Assembly (NCBI RefSeq): GCF_000682735.1
Contig: NZ_AWFD01000036.1
Location: forward strand, 1-64,000
Direction of reading: 5' to 3'
DNA length: 64,000 nt
Origin: Hyphomonas sp. CY54-11-8
Lineage (GTDB): Bacteria > Pseudomonadota > Alphaproteobacteria > Caulobacterales > Hyphomonadaceae
Shown piece by piece: positions 51,980 to 59,823 of the stretch. The notes under the pieces were generated by a model. That model was not told the origin of the DNA. It worked only from the letters and a program-made list of their open reading frames with translations, and ran no database searches. Positions within the stretch are counted from its first letter, which is position 1. The number at the start of each line of letters is the position of its first letter. The position numbers and the translations under genes were made by a program.

Positions 51980-53112
51980 TCTGCACCCGAAAAAGTGGTC
52001 CGTTATTTGAGTTAGTCCCGGCTTCGATTATGGAGCTGAGGAATGGGCAAGAGAGCCAAACCTGAAGAAGTCATTGCGAAACTGCGGGAGGTGGAGGTTC
52101 GCCTTTCCCGTGGCGAGACGACGGGACAGGCCGTGCGTGCGATCGGGGTGACGGAACAGACCTACTATCGCAGGCGCAAGGAGTATGGCGGCCTGCAGGT
52201 CGACCAGGCCAAGCGGATGAAGGAATTGGAGAAGGAGAACCAGCGTCTGCGCCGGGCGGTCTCCGATCTCACCCTCGACAACCAGATCCTAAAAGAGGTT
52301 GCCCAGGGAAAGTTCTGAGCCCCTCCCGCAAGCGCGATGCGGTCGGTCATGTGGTGAAGGTTCTTGGCGTCTCCGAACGCCGGGCCTGCCGTGTGATCGG
52401 CCAGCACCGCTCGACCCAGCGCAAGGACCTCATCCACCGCGATGACGAGGACGCCCTGACGCGTGCGATCATCCGCCTGGCCGAACAGTTCGGCCGGCAT
52501 GGCTATCGCCGGATCACGGCGCTCCTGAGGAACGAGGGCTGGCATGTGAACCAGAAGCGGGTCTATCGCATCTGGCGGCGAGAGGGGCTGAAAGTGCCGA
52601 TGAAACAACCAAAACGTGGCCGTCTCTGGCTGAACGACGGCTCTTGCGTGCGGCTCCGGCCGGCGCACAAGGGGCATGTCTGGTCCTATGACTTCGTGCA
52701 GGACCGGACGCATGATGGCCGGGTGTTCCGTATGCTGTGCGTGATCGATGAGTATACACGGGAGTGTCTCACCATAAGGGTCAAGCGTAAGCTCAACTCG
52801 CGGGATGTCCTCGACACGTTGGGTGAGCTGTTCGTCCGGCATGGAGCGCCTGAGCATATACGTTCCGATAACGGCCCCGAGTTCATCGCGACATCGCTTC
52901 GGGACTGGCTTCAGCGCATCGGCGTGAAGACGCTCTACATCGAACCGGGAAGCCCCTGGGAAAACGGCTACTGCGAGAGCTTCAACTCCAAGCTCCGCGA
53001 CGAACTGCTGGCGAGGGAAATCTTCTACGATCTCCGCGAGGCGCAGATCCTGATCGAGACCTGGCGCCAGCACTATAACACTGCCCGTCCGCACTCGTCG
53101 CTCGGATACCGG
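51980..53112 (+). mobile_element. IS3-family insertion sequence, right end truncated
   Basis: Two overlapping transposase frames (orfA and orfB) with a possible left end a short way after 51974. The right end is lost: the orfB frame matches IS3 family until GYR at about 53112 and then runs into unrelated coding sequence. The left terminal repeat cannot be confirmed without the right partner. Target-site duplication is not testable for the same reason. Confidence 0.85.
52043..52318 (+). CDS. IS3-family transposase OrfA
   Basis: A 91-residue protein: an HTH domain (VRAIGVTEQTYYRRRKEYGG) followed by a leucine-zipper-like helix (MKELEKENQRLRRAVSDLTL) and the end NQILKEVAQGKF. This is the typical DNA-binding/dimerisation OrfA of the IS3 family. 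A slippery CTAAAAG at 52289-52295 allows a -1 shift into the orfB frame. Confidence 0.92.
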   Translation: MGKRAKPEEVIAKLREVEVRLSRGETTGQAVRAIGVTEQTYYRRRKEYGGLQVDQAKRMKELEKENQRLRRAVSDLTLDNQILKEVAQGKF

Positions 53113-53202
53113 ATTTTGGTGGCACGGCCAAGCGTATCCCGGAATCTATGCTTGTGGCGGCGCGCAAAGCTGGGGCAGCCGAAAGTCTGCTCGACAAGCT
53201 AA
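52351..53202 (+). CDS. IS3-family transposase OrfB, C-terminus replaced
   Basis: The DDE transposase part of the IS3 family. The core contains WSYDFVQDRT (first Asp), SDNGPEFIA (second Asp) and ENGYCESFNSKLRDE (Glu). The listed start is a GTG, but the frame is open from 52318 and OrfB is normally made as an OrfAB fusion by -1 frameshift. After HSSLGYR the sequence leaves the family pattern and continues about 30 unrelated codons to 53202 (ILVARPSVSRNL). Loss of the terminal segment and the right inverted repeat makes it immobile. Confidence 0.88.
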   Translation: MVKVLGVSERRACRVIGQHRSTQRKDLIHRDDEDALTRAIIRLAEQFGRHGYRRITALLRNEGWHVNQKRVYRIWRREGLKVPMKQPKRGRLWLNDGSCVRLRPAHKGHVWSYDFVQDRTHDGRVFRMLCVIDEYTRECLTIRVKRKLNSRDVLDTLGELFVRHGAPEHIRSDNGPEFIATSLRDWLQRIGVKTLYIEPGSPWENGYCESFNSKLRDELLAREIFYDLREAQILIETWRQHYNTARPHSSLGYRILVARPSVSRNLCLWRRAKLGQPKVCSTS

Positions 53203-53576
53203 AGGACGTCTGGCTCGAAGACGGCATGAGTCACGAAAAGGCGAACCGGCTCAAGGAGTGGGCGCTCAGCAATGGCCATGCCCCCGTTCATGTCCAAGCT
53301 GCGAGCCTCGCCTTTTTCATTCTGGCCAACAATCCCGCCGAAAGCTGGGCAGCGATGGTTGATCGCACCATTCACATTCACGGCAAGTTTTACGGCGTGG
53401 ACGACACCGGCGTGGAAGAGGCAATCGACTACGAGACAATTCTGCCACTGTTCCGGGACGGAGGCTTCAACGGCACTATTGTTTCCGAATGGGAAGGACA
53501 CGCATACGATACGCGGGATGCCTTCCAGCAGGTGCGACGCCACCAGGCGATGTGCAAAAGAATTCTGACACTCTGA
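53113..53576 (+). pseudogene. 3' remnant of a sugar-phosphate-isomerase-like TIM-barrel gene
   Basis: In the frame with the ATG at 53148, the sequence runs from DFGGTAKRIPESML through DRTIHIHGKFYGVDDTGVEE and GFNGTIVSEWEGHAYDTRDA to a stop at 53576. This fits the C-terminal third of xylose-isomerase-like TIM-barrel epimerases. The 5' two thirds are missing, cut at the IS junction, and no promoter is seen. It is therefore a truncated gene, not a functional small protein. Confidence 0.72.
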
Positions 53577-53801
53577 CGGTAGAGGATCGATTGGTCTCCT
53601 GGCAAATTTCGTAAGCATCGAAAATTTGTCTCAGGAAGCGGGAGAATGCCCCCTCCCGCCGGTCGAGCAATTAGTCTGCCTCTCGAACTTTGCTTCATCA
53701 TTTGAGTGGTTGCTGCCGCCAGCTGATGGTGGCTCGGACGGCCAGCGCTTTATTTAACTTTTGTCCTCTGTGTACAGACGTGTTCTGGCATAAACCTTGC
53801 G

Positions 53802-54665
53802 ATGCCAGCACATGGGCTAAACTGTATACTTATTTCCTTGAGCAAACTACCTGATCATATCAGCGCCTACGACTATTGCTGGCTCCTCTCCGACAGCCGA
53901 TGGGCGTGGGAGTTCCTAAGGCGAAATGAAAAGTTCCGGCTCGATTGGCAGCAGCGGCAACCAGATGATCTGAGCTTCATGCCGGCGTGCCATCAGATAA
54001 CGCTCGTCCGGCCACGAACAGCACAAACATTGGCGGAACGCTGGGGTCTCGCATTCTTTCCGGATGCTAATGCCGATGGCCTCGAGGCCGACGTCTTCTG
54101 GTCCGGCGGCCTCTACCCCCGGCGGGTTCATACTCACATCACACCACGCGGTCAGAATGAGGTCTGCGAGATCTATGATCGCACGGTTGGTATCTGCCGT
54201 ATCACTCACTTTACCGATATGGCAGGACGAGAACATCTGTTGCTGAAAGGTAATGGGTGCGTTATCCAGGTACTCTGCACCGGAATGTCGCTACTGGCGC
54301 GCGAGCCTGTGAAGCTGAGCTTCGTGATCGACAGCCTCGATGAATTCCAGGCCAAGCTTAAAACGCTGCAGCGAGCCCAGCGCGTCTATGACCCGCAAGC
54401 TGAAGCCGAGATTCCAGAATGGACGCGGCACTCCCTCGCACTCCGCAATGCCTTAGTCGCTCTGGACTGCCACGATGCTGGCAAGTCGTACTTCGATACG
54501 GCGGCGTTCACTTATGGGGAAGCGAGAGCTAGGGAGGCCTGGGACAGTCCGAGCCGCGCCATGAAGGACGAAATGAAGCGCGCCCTAGCTCGCGGTCGCG
54601 AGCTCCGCGATGGTGGCTATGCGTCCCTGCTCGGTCCTGTACAGAATGCGCTTGAATTAGCCTGA
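53802..54665 (+). CDS. DUF6499/DUF2285 regulator, first of a tandem pair
   Basis: A 287-residue protein. The N-terminal part has the DUF6499-like YDYCWLLSDSRWAWEFLRRN. The C-terminal part is a DUF2285-type module: LALRNALVALDCHDAGKSYF ending in MKRALARGRELRDGGY. DUF2285 proteins of rhizobial ICEs include FseA, an activator of excision, and QseM, its antiactivator; that is family knowledge, not proof here. The start is uncertain (TTG at 53838 is an alternative). It is the first gene of the conjugative-element block after the scar and is followed by a paralogue. Confidence 0.8.
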   Translation: MPAHGLNCILISLSKLPDHISAYDYCWLLSDSRWAWEFLRRNEKFRLDWQQRQPDDLSFMPACHQITLVRPRTAQTLAERWGLAFFPDANADGLEADVFWSGGLYPRRVHTHITPRGQNEVCEIYDRTVGICRITHFTDMAGREHLLLKGNGCVIQVLCTGMSLLAREPVKLSFVIDSLDEFQAKLKTLQRAQRVYDPQAEAEIPEWTRHSLALRNALVALDCHDAGKSYFDTAAFTYGEARAREAWDSPSRAMKDEMKRALARGRELRDGGYASLLGPVQNALELA

Positions 54666-54715
54666 AGTTGAAACTGGCACCCTGCTTGCAGCACCTGCTG
54701 GCGGAGGATGCAGTC

Positions 54716-55540
54716 ATGGCACTCACCGACGCAGAATACGTCCAGATATCCCTGGACGACTATGAATACACCTGTCGGCTGTCTCGTAGCCGCTGGGCCT
54801 GGGAGTTTCTGCGCCGAAACGCGGAATTCCGGCAAGCGGCCCTGTCGACCGACCAGTCCCACATTTCTGAAAAGCCAGCCTGTCACGGCATCCGGCTGCT
54901 TCGGCCACTATGCGACCAGATCGACGCTGAGAAATTTGGCCTGGTCTTTTTCCCCGACATAGATGCGAATGGCTATGACGCCGACGTCTTCTGGATCCCT
55001 GCACTTTACGCCCGCGCCCTGACCATGCAGGTCGTACCGCGTCATCAGAGCGAACGGGACGATATATTCGATCAGACGATCAATGTGTGTGAAGTGACCC
55101 ACCTCACAGACCGCGTTGGCCGGGAATATCTGATGATCCGTGGGCATGGCCACAGTATTCAGGTTGCCTGTTCCGGGCTTTCACTGCTCAGCGTTGAGCC
55201 GGTCCGCATGAAACTGATAATCGACAATATCTCGAGCATGGACGAAACGCTCAAAGTCATCGGCCGCGCACAGCGCATTCTCGGCAAGGAAGATCCGAGC
55301 TTCAGCGAAACCTGGACCCGATCATCGCTTGCGTTTCGCAACGCGCTCATCGCGCTTGATGCGCATGAGGCCGGTCTTACCTATTTCGAAACCGCCGCCA
55401 TCATCTATGGCGAAGATCGCGCGAATGAGGCCTGGCAAAGCGCCAGCCGCGCCATGAAAGATGAAATGCGCCGCGCCCTCGCGCGAGGCCGTGAGCTGCG
55501 CGATGGCGGCTACAGGGATCTCCTGACCGCACAGACCTGA
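54716..55540 (+). CDS. DUF6499/DUF2285 regulator, second of a tandem pair
   Basis: A 274-residue paralogue of the preceding gene, with the same N-terminal motif (YEYTCRLSRSRWAWEFLRRN) and the DUF2285 end (YGEDRANEAWQSASRAMKDE, then LARGRELRDGG). ATG 54716 is chosen because GGAGG lies eight bases upstream; the frame is open from 54656. The pair probably acts in control of integrative-element excision or transfer genes. The first protein overlaps this frame by only about ten bases, so an FseA-like frameshift product is possible but not required, as both have their own starts. Confidence 0.82.
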   Translation: MALTDAEYVQISLDDYEYTCRLSRSRWAWEFLRRNAEFRQAALSTDQSHISEKPACHGIRLLRPLCDQIDAEKFGLVFFPDIDANGYDADVFWIPALYARALTMQVVPRHQSERDDIFDQTINVCEVTHLTDRVGREYLMIRGHGHSIQVACSGLSLLSVEPVRMKLIIDNISSMDETLKVIGRAQRILGKEDPSFSETWTRSSLAFRNALIALDAHEAGLTYFETAAIIYGEDRANEAWQSASRAMKDEMRRALARGRELRDGGYRDLLTAQT

Positions 55541-55561
55541 TAAGGTATCTGTCCTTGATCC

Positions 55562-55694
55562 GGCGATCACCCCTCGCGGGAGCGAGGGGGCTGCTTCGCT
55601 GGCGGCTTAGCGCCAGCGGCCCGGCTCGTCTCCGGACCCCTGGCCTGCCCTTCCGGGCAGTCCAGCGGCATGCGGGTGTCTCGCCGGTGATCGC
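55562..55694 (+). repeat. Array of three hairpins inside an outer inverted repeat
   Basis: Stem 1 is at 55570-55589 (CCCCTCGC/GCGAGGGG, loop GGGA), stem 2 at 55597-55618 (CGCTGGCG/CGCCAGCG) and stem 3 at 55645-55660 (CTGCCC/GGGCAG). An outer pair GCGATCACC (55563-55571) and GGTGATCGC (55686-55694) encloses them. It lies after the DUF2285 pair and before the convergent GNAT gene. It may be a terminator array or a structured RNA. Confidence 0.6.
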
Positions 55695-55771
55695 GCCAGC
55701 CTGCGCTTCCCACTGACAAGCAGAGGGGTCGCAGGCTGCTCGGCCTCCATGAGTATCATGAGGACGCTGGC

Positions 55772-56203
55772 TCAGGAGGTGCTCGTGTCGTTCAGCCATT
55801 TACCGAACACGGTCACATCCTGAGCTTCATAGCCGAGCGCGCCGTAGAAGGCTTCGGCACTCTGATTGCCCGTGCGCACCATGAGCTGGACTTTCGGGAT
55901 CCCGCGGCTTGTGAGCCAGAGCTCAGCCTCAGTCATCATTTCACGCCCATGACCGTGGCCCTGATGGCCAGGCTGAACGGCGAGATAATAGATCCAGCCC
56001 CTGTGTCCGTCATGGCCGACCATGACGGATGCGATCAATTCATCTTCCTTGTAGCCCACCATCAGGCTCGCTTCGCGGCTCCGTACACACAGTTCGATAT
56101 CGGCCGCAGGGTCGTTCCACGGCCGCGTCAGGCCACAGCGCTCCCAGAGCGCAATCACAGCGTCCCGGTCCTGCTCGCGATAGGTGCGGATATGAAGGCT
56201 CAT
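55772..56203 (-). CDS. GNAT-family N-acetyltransferase
   Basis: A 143-residue acetyltransferase fold. Acetyl-CoA-binding motif is visible as LAVQPGHQGHGHGREMM (Q/RxxGxG/A type), followed by VQLMVRTGNQSAEAFYGALGYE. It resembles YpeA-like members, which acetylate small molecules or proteins. It is a cargo-type gene on the minus strand among plus-strand ICE genes. GC-rich hairpin segments flank it on both sides. Confidence 0.9.
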   Translation of the reverse strand: MSLHIRTYREQDRDAVIALWERCGLTRPWNDPAADIELCVRSREASLMVGYKEDELIASVMVGHDGHRGWIYYLAVQPGHQGHGHGREMMTEAELWLTSRGIPKVQLMVRTGNQSAEAFYGALGYEAQDVTVFGKWLNDTSTS

Positions 56204-56320
56204 ACAGCCTGTCTTGCGGGATTCGGTGCGGTTGGCGCGCCCCTGCCTGTATTCGTCCCCCCGGCGTCCAGGACAGTCCCCCTATCAGACGGAGGTGGGC
56301 GGACGACCGGTCTGCCCGGA

Positions 56321-56456
56321 CCCGCCGCTTGCGCAAGGCGGGCGGGTTTGAAAGGCGTCTCGGAGCGCTTGGAGCATCCTACCTTTCCGCCTTGCGCAAC
56401 CGGCTAACGGGTCCGGCCTGCCGGCCTTCTCGCCGCCCACCCCCGCCTGATGCGGG
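56321..56456 (+). repeat. Leader hairpins before ardA with alternative pairings
   Basis: TTGCGCAAGGCGG (56329-56341) is the exact reverse complement of CCGCCTTGCGCAA (56387-56399). A local hairpin CCCGCC/GGCGGG (56321-56326 with 56337-56342) uses the same left arm, so the two structures exclude each other. A third hairpin, CCCGC/GCGGG, is at 56442-56456. The antirestriction gene begins 35 bases later. Confidence 0.5.
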
Positions 56457-56490
56457 AGGGACATTTGGGCGGGGAGACGAGACTGACGCC

Positions 56491-57054
56491 ATGACTACAC
56501 CTGAGCCTTCAGCCCCCCTTGCGGCAGACGCTGCACCCACACCAGCAGACCGCCCCCGCATCTATGTCGCCTGCCTTGCCGCCTACAATAATGGCTGCCT
56601 GCACGGGTGCTGGATCGAGGCCACCACGCCGGACGAGGTGATGAACGAAGTTCGCGCCATGCTGGTGGACTCGCCGCTACCGGACGCCGAGGAATGGGCG
56701 ATTCATGACTATGAAGGCTTCGAAGGCGCGCAGCTTTCCGAATATGCAAGCTTCGAGACGGTCTGCAATCTGGCCGAGTTCATTGCCGAACATGGCAGGC
56801 TCGGCGCGCTGGTCCATCGCCATTTCGGCGATGACCTTGAGCGGGCCGAGGCGGCCTTCGACGATTATGCAGGCACTTATGCCAGCCGGGCAGACTTCGC
56901 CGAGGAACTGCACCGCGACACGGGCACCGAAATCCCCGCAGCCCTCGAATACTATATCGACTGGTCAGCGCTCGCCCGCGACATGGAGCTCAATGGCGAC
57001 ATCATGGTGTTCGAGACTGGGTTCGAAGACGTTCACGTCTTCTGGACGCGGTGA
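56491..57054 (+). CDS. ardA: ArdA-like antirestriction protein
   Basis: A 187-residue acidic protein. The ArdA pattern is visible from RIYVACLAAYNNGCLHGCWI (start of the domain) through EEWAIHDYEGF to LEYYIDWSALARDMELNGDI near the C-terminus. ArdA is a DNA-mimic protein that blocks type I restriction enzymes after conjugative entry. ATG 56491 fits the family and the upstream open frame is discarded. The stop overlaps the next small gene (GTGA at 57051-57054). An acidic, proline-rich N-terminal tail of about 20 residues is unusual. Confidence 0.92.
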   Translation: MTTPEPSAPLAADAAPTPADRPRIYVACLAAYNNGCLHGCWIEATTPDEVMNEVRAMLVDSPLPDAEEWAIHDYEGFEGAQLSEYASFETVCNLAEFIAEHGRLGALVHRHFGDDLERAEAAFDDYAGTYASRADFAEELHRDTGTEIPAALEYYIDWSALARDMELNGDIMVFETGFEDVHVFWTR

Positions 57055-57254
57055 GCGCCATGGCAAGATTTCAGGTTCGACCACGCGAAGATGGCCGTGG
57101 CCCCTATCGCTGGGCGCATGTCGTCAAGACCGCGCAAGGGTTCGCACAAGGTACGATCTATCACCAGTCCGGTGACGAAATCGACGAGGCAGAGGCGCGC
57201 GAGCTGCGCGCACTCTGCGACCGTGAGGGCTTCGAGCTTCGGAGGGCGTCATGA
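57051..57254 (+). CDS. Small hypothetical ICE protein
   Basis: A 67-residue basic/acidic protein translated from GTG 57051 (overlapping the ardA stop) or ATG 57060. Begins MARFQVRPREDGRGPYRWAH from the internal ATG and ends in a charged helix DEAEARELRALCDREGFELR. I do not recognise the family; it is conserved in position between antirestriction and ParB-like genes only by inference. The next gene overlaps its stop (ATGA). Confidence 0.65.
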   Translation: MSAMARFQVRPREDGRGPYRWAHVVKTAQGFAQGTIYHQSGDEIDEAEARELRALCDREGFELRRAS

Positions 57255-57724
57255 GCTTTGCCGAGCGCTTCGATAGCTTCGCTTGCGAAGGCGATACAAT
57301 CCGCTGTGAGGCCGAGGGCTTCACCATCACGGCCCAGATTGTCGCCCATGATTGCCCCGATGCGCCGGACCAACGGCAGAACGGATTCTGGCCTTCGCTC
57401 TACAAGGATGCGCCGGGCTTTATCGGGCCGGGGAATGGCTTTCGTCAGCGCTTCGCTGAGGCGCAGGCCAAGGCCGAAGCCGTTATGGAAGCGTGGCGCA
57501 AGGGTGAGTGGTTCTATTGCGGCATCGTGCTCTCCGTCGAGCGCGACGGCATTGAGATGGATAGCCACGCCGCGAGCCTCTGGGGCGTTGAGTGCAATTA
57601 TCCCGGCACGGACAATAGTTATCTCACCACTGTAGCGAATGAGCTTCTGCCGGAGGCTCTGGGCGCAGGCCGCGCAGCTGCCTCGCGGCTAGCGGCGACC
57701 GTGACGGGCTGGGCCGCGACATGA
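57251..57724 (+). CDS. Hypothetical ICE-associated protein
   Basis: A 157-residue soluble protein of unknown function. Visible features are FTITAQIVAHDCPDAPDQRQ in the first half and WFYCGIVLSVERDGIEM followed by ASLWGVECNYP, with no signal peptide or membrane segment. Relatives are found in the same gene order in alphaproteobacterial conjugative elements, by my recollection of that type of block. Coupled by 4-base overlaps to both neighbours. Confidence 0.7.
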   Translation: MSFAERFDSFACEGDTIRCEAEGFTITAQIVAHDCPDAPDQRQNGFWPSLYKDAPGFIGPGNGFRQRFAEAQAKAEAVMEAWRKGEWFYCGIVLSVERDGIEMDSHAASLWGVECNYPGTDNSYLTTVANELLPEALGAGRAAASRLAATVTGWAAT

Positions 57725-57975
57725 GCGCTGCCCGCTCCCTCACTGACTTACTTGGCCCACGGCCCCGGATGACGCTGGTCATTGCCGAGGCCCAGGTCGC
57801 CGAAATCTGGGTCGAGGGTCGCGCGCCGCTGATCACGATCCGCGACTATGACTGGGGCGAAACCGACCCCGAACCCTGCCGTGACGGCGACGGCTTTCCC
57901 TTCACGAAAATCCACTGGAGAGACCCGGCATGGGCGCTGGGTCTCTCGCTTTACCCGCCAGAAAAGGAGACCTCC
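57721..57975 (+). other. In-frame N-terminal ORF fused to the ParB-like gene
   Basis: From ATG 57721 (overlapping the previous stop) about 85 codons (MTLVIAEAQVAEIWVEGRAP) run without a stop into the ParB-like gene. It reads like a small separate protein whose stop codon is missing. Whether a fusion or an internal start is used is unknown. Confidence 0.5.
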
Positions 57976-59745
57976 ATGGCACAGCCCAACCTCAAACACA
58001 TCCCGCTCGACGAGCTTCGGATATCAAAACTCAACATGCGGCATGGAAGGAAGAAGCCGGACGTGTCCGACATATTGCCGTCCATCCGCGAGAGCGGTTT
58101 GCGCCAGACCCTGCTGGTCCGCCGAGAGGGCAAATATTATGGCGTGATCGCCGGACGCCGCCGCTTCTTTGCGCTGAAAGAGATTGCCAAGGAGACGGGC
58201 GAGACGCCGTTGGTTCCCTGCGCAATCATGACCGAGAAGGATTCAGCCTCGGCGATTGCCGCCTCCGTCATCGAGAATGTCGGACGCCTGCCTGCGACCG
58301 AAATGGAGCAATATGAAGCATTCAAGCGCCTGCACGATGAAGGCAAGGCAGTGGAGGATATCGCCTCCTTCTTTGGCGTGACAGAGCTTCTGGTGCGCCG
58401 TGTGCTCGCGCTTGCTTCGCTCGCCGATCCGATCCGCAAACTCTACGCCGAGGACGAGCTGGACCGCGAAACAATCCGCGCGCTGACGCTCGCCACGCCA
58501 GACCAACAGGCCGAATGGCTTCGCCTCTACGAGAGCGAATCCGAACGCGCCCCGATGGGCCGGTCCTGCAAGGCTTGGATCACGGGTGGCACCACGATCA
58601 CGACCGACAAGGCGCTGTTCGATCTTGAGACCTATGAGGGACAGGTGACGGCTGACCTGTTTGGCGAACACGGCGTATTTGCTGATGTGGACCAGTTCTG
58701 GGAAGCACAATCTGCCGCGATAGCCGAACGGATCGAAGCCTACAAGGAAGACGGCTGGAGCGATGTCATCTGCCTTGAACGCGGGGCGTACTTCCATCGT
58801 TGGGATCATGTCCAGTGCGCCAAAGAAGATGGCGGGAAAGTCTTCATCGAAACCCGCCATGACGGCACGGTTCTGTTCCATGAGGGACAGCTGACCTCCG
58901 CCGAGGCCCGCAAGCGGCAGCAGTCCGCGAAGGGCTGCGGCGACGCTGTTCCGGCAGCAATCCGCCCTGAAATGTCCGGCCCGCTCGCGGAATATATCCT
59001 GCTCCATCGCCATGCCGCCGCGCAGGCGAACCTTACTGCCTCGCCCGCCATTGCGCTCCGCCTGATGGTCGCACATGGGATGGCTGGGAGCGCCCTCTGG
59101 GATGTCCGCCCGTTCGAGCTTCGTGCCCGCAAGGATGAGACACAGGCGAGCGTGGAAAGCTCGAAATCTGTCGCTGCGCTGGCCGAAGCGACCGCACAAA
59201 CCGACGCCCTGCTCAAGGCGTTGAACGTAAGTCCGACCCTTCGCCGGAATGGCGATGACTACCGTTTGTGCGAGATATTCTCGGCGCTGCTCGCCATGTC
59301 TGACGAGGAAGTGATGCAGGTGCTAGCAAACGTCATGGCCCGCACGCTCGAGGCCGGGAACGGCATCGTCGAGGCGGTCCTTCACGTCTGCGGCACCGAC
59401 CTGTCGGATGCTTGGAAGCCGGATGATGTCTTCTTCGATCTCGCCAAGGACAAGCGCGCTATCAATGCGATGATCGGGGATATTGCCACCGCATCGCTCG
59501 CAGACTCCTGCCGCACCAAAACGGGTAAAGCGCAGAAGCAGGTGCTGGCAAACCGGATCAGCGGCGAAGGTTGCGAGGCCAATCCTGACTGGCGACCGGG
59601 CTGGATGCAGGTGCCTCCGACCCGCCTTGTCGAGGGGGCCGGGTCACCGCCTGCCGATGCGTGGACACGGATCGCGGGCCTGTTTGAAGCGGAGGCAGAA
59701 GCCACTTCTGATGAGACGCCTGAGACGCAACAGGACGCTGCCTGA
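57976..59745 (+). CDS. ParB/RepB/Spo0J-like nuclease-domain protein
   Basis: A 589-residue ParB-like protein. ATG 57976 is chosen because AAAAGGAGA precedes it and the protein then begins as usual (LKHIPLDELRISKLNMR). ParB N-domain is visible as YGVIAGRRRFFAL (box II) and ENVGRLPATEMEQYEAF, followed by an HTH (VEDIASFFGVTELLVRRVLAL). A long C-terminal part of about 350 residues carries no known catalytic motif. Such proteins occur in plasmid/ICE backbones, in partition-like or regulatory roles. An 85-codon in-frame extension reaches back to 57721. Confidence 0.88.
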   Translation: MAQPNLKHIPLDELRISKLNMRHGRKKPDVSDILPSIRESGLRQTLLVRREGKYYGVIAGRRRFFALKEIAKETGETPLVPCAIMTEKDSASAIAASVIENVGRLPATEMEQYEAFKRLHDEGKAVEDIASFFGVTELLVRRVLALASLADPIRKLYAEDELDRETIRALTLATPDQQAEWLRLYESESERAPMGRSCKAWITGGTTITTDKALFDLETYEGQVTADLFGEHGVFADVDQFWEAQSAAIAERIEAYKEDGWSDVICLERGAYFHRWDHVQCAKEDGGKVFIETRHDGTVLFHEGQLTSAEARKRQQSAKGCGDAVPAAIRPEMSGPLAEYILLHRHAAAQANLTASPAIALRLMVAHGMAGSALWDVRPFELRARKDETQASVESSKSVAALAEATAQTDALLKALNVSPTLRRNGDDYRLCEIFSALLAMSDEEVMQVLANVMARTLEAGNGIVEAVLHVCGTDLSDAWKPDDVFFDLAKDKRAINAMIGDIATASLADSCRTKTGKAQKQVLANRISGEGCEANPDWRPGWMQVPPTRLVEGAGSPPADAWTRIAGLFEAEAEATSDETPETQQDAA

Positions 59746-59776
59746 ACTCTCGTCTCCTGTTCAGCCAGTATAAGGG

Positions 59777-59810
59777 GCCGCCCGGTGCATGCCATCGGGC
59801 GGCTTCCTGT
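59777..59810 (+). terminator. Terminator after the ParB-like gene
   Basis: GCCGCCCG (59777-59784) pairs with CGGGCGGC (59796-59803), followed by TTCCTGTTT. Confidence 0.75.
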
Positions 59811-59823
59811 TTGAAAACAGCCT

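Noticed and set aside
52165-53094. Antisense open frame across the transposase
   Set aside because: The plus strand carries the full DDE motif of IS3 OrfB, so this frame is a shadow.
53638-53659. GCGGGAG/CTCCCGC hairpin after the truncated isomerase
   Set aside because: The stem is fair but no T run follows and the upstream gene is broken; not called a terminator.
54656-54715. Possible programmed frameshift joining the two DUF2285 genes as in FseA
   Set aside because: The overlap is about ten bases without an obvious slippery sequence, and the second gene has a strong ribosome site.
58243-59199. Long antisense open frame in the ParB-like gene
   Set aside because: The plus-strand protein has ParB motifs and a ribosome site; the antisense translation shows no family pattern.
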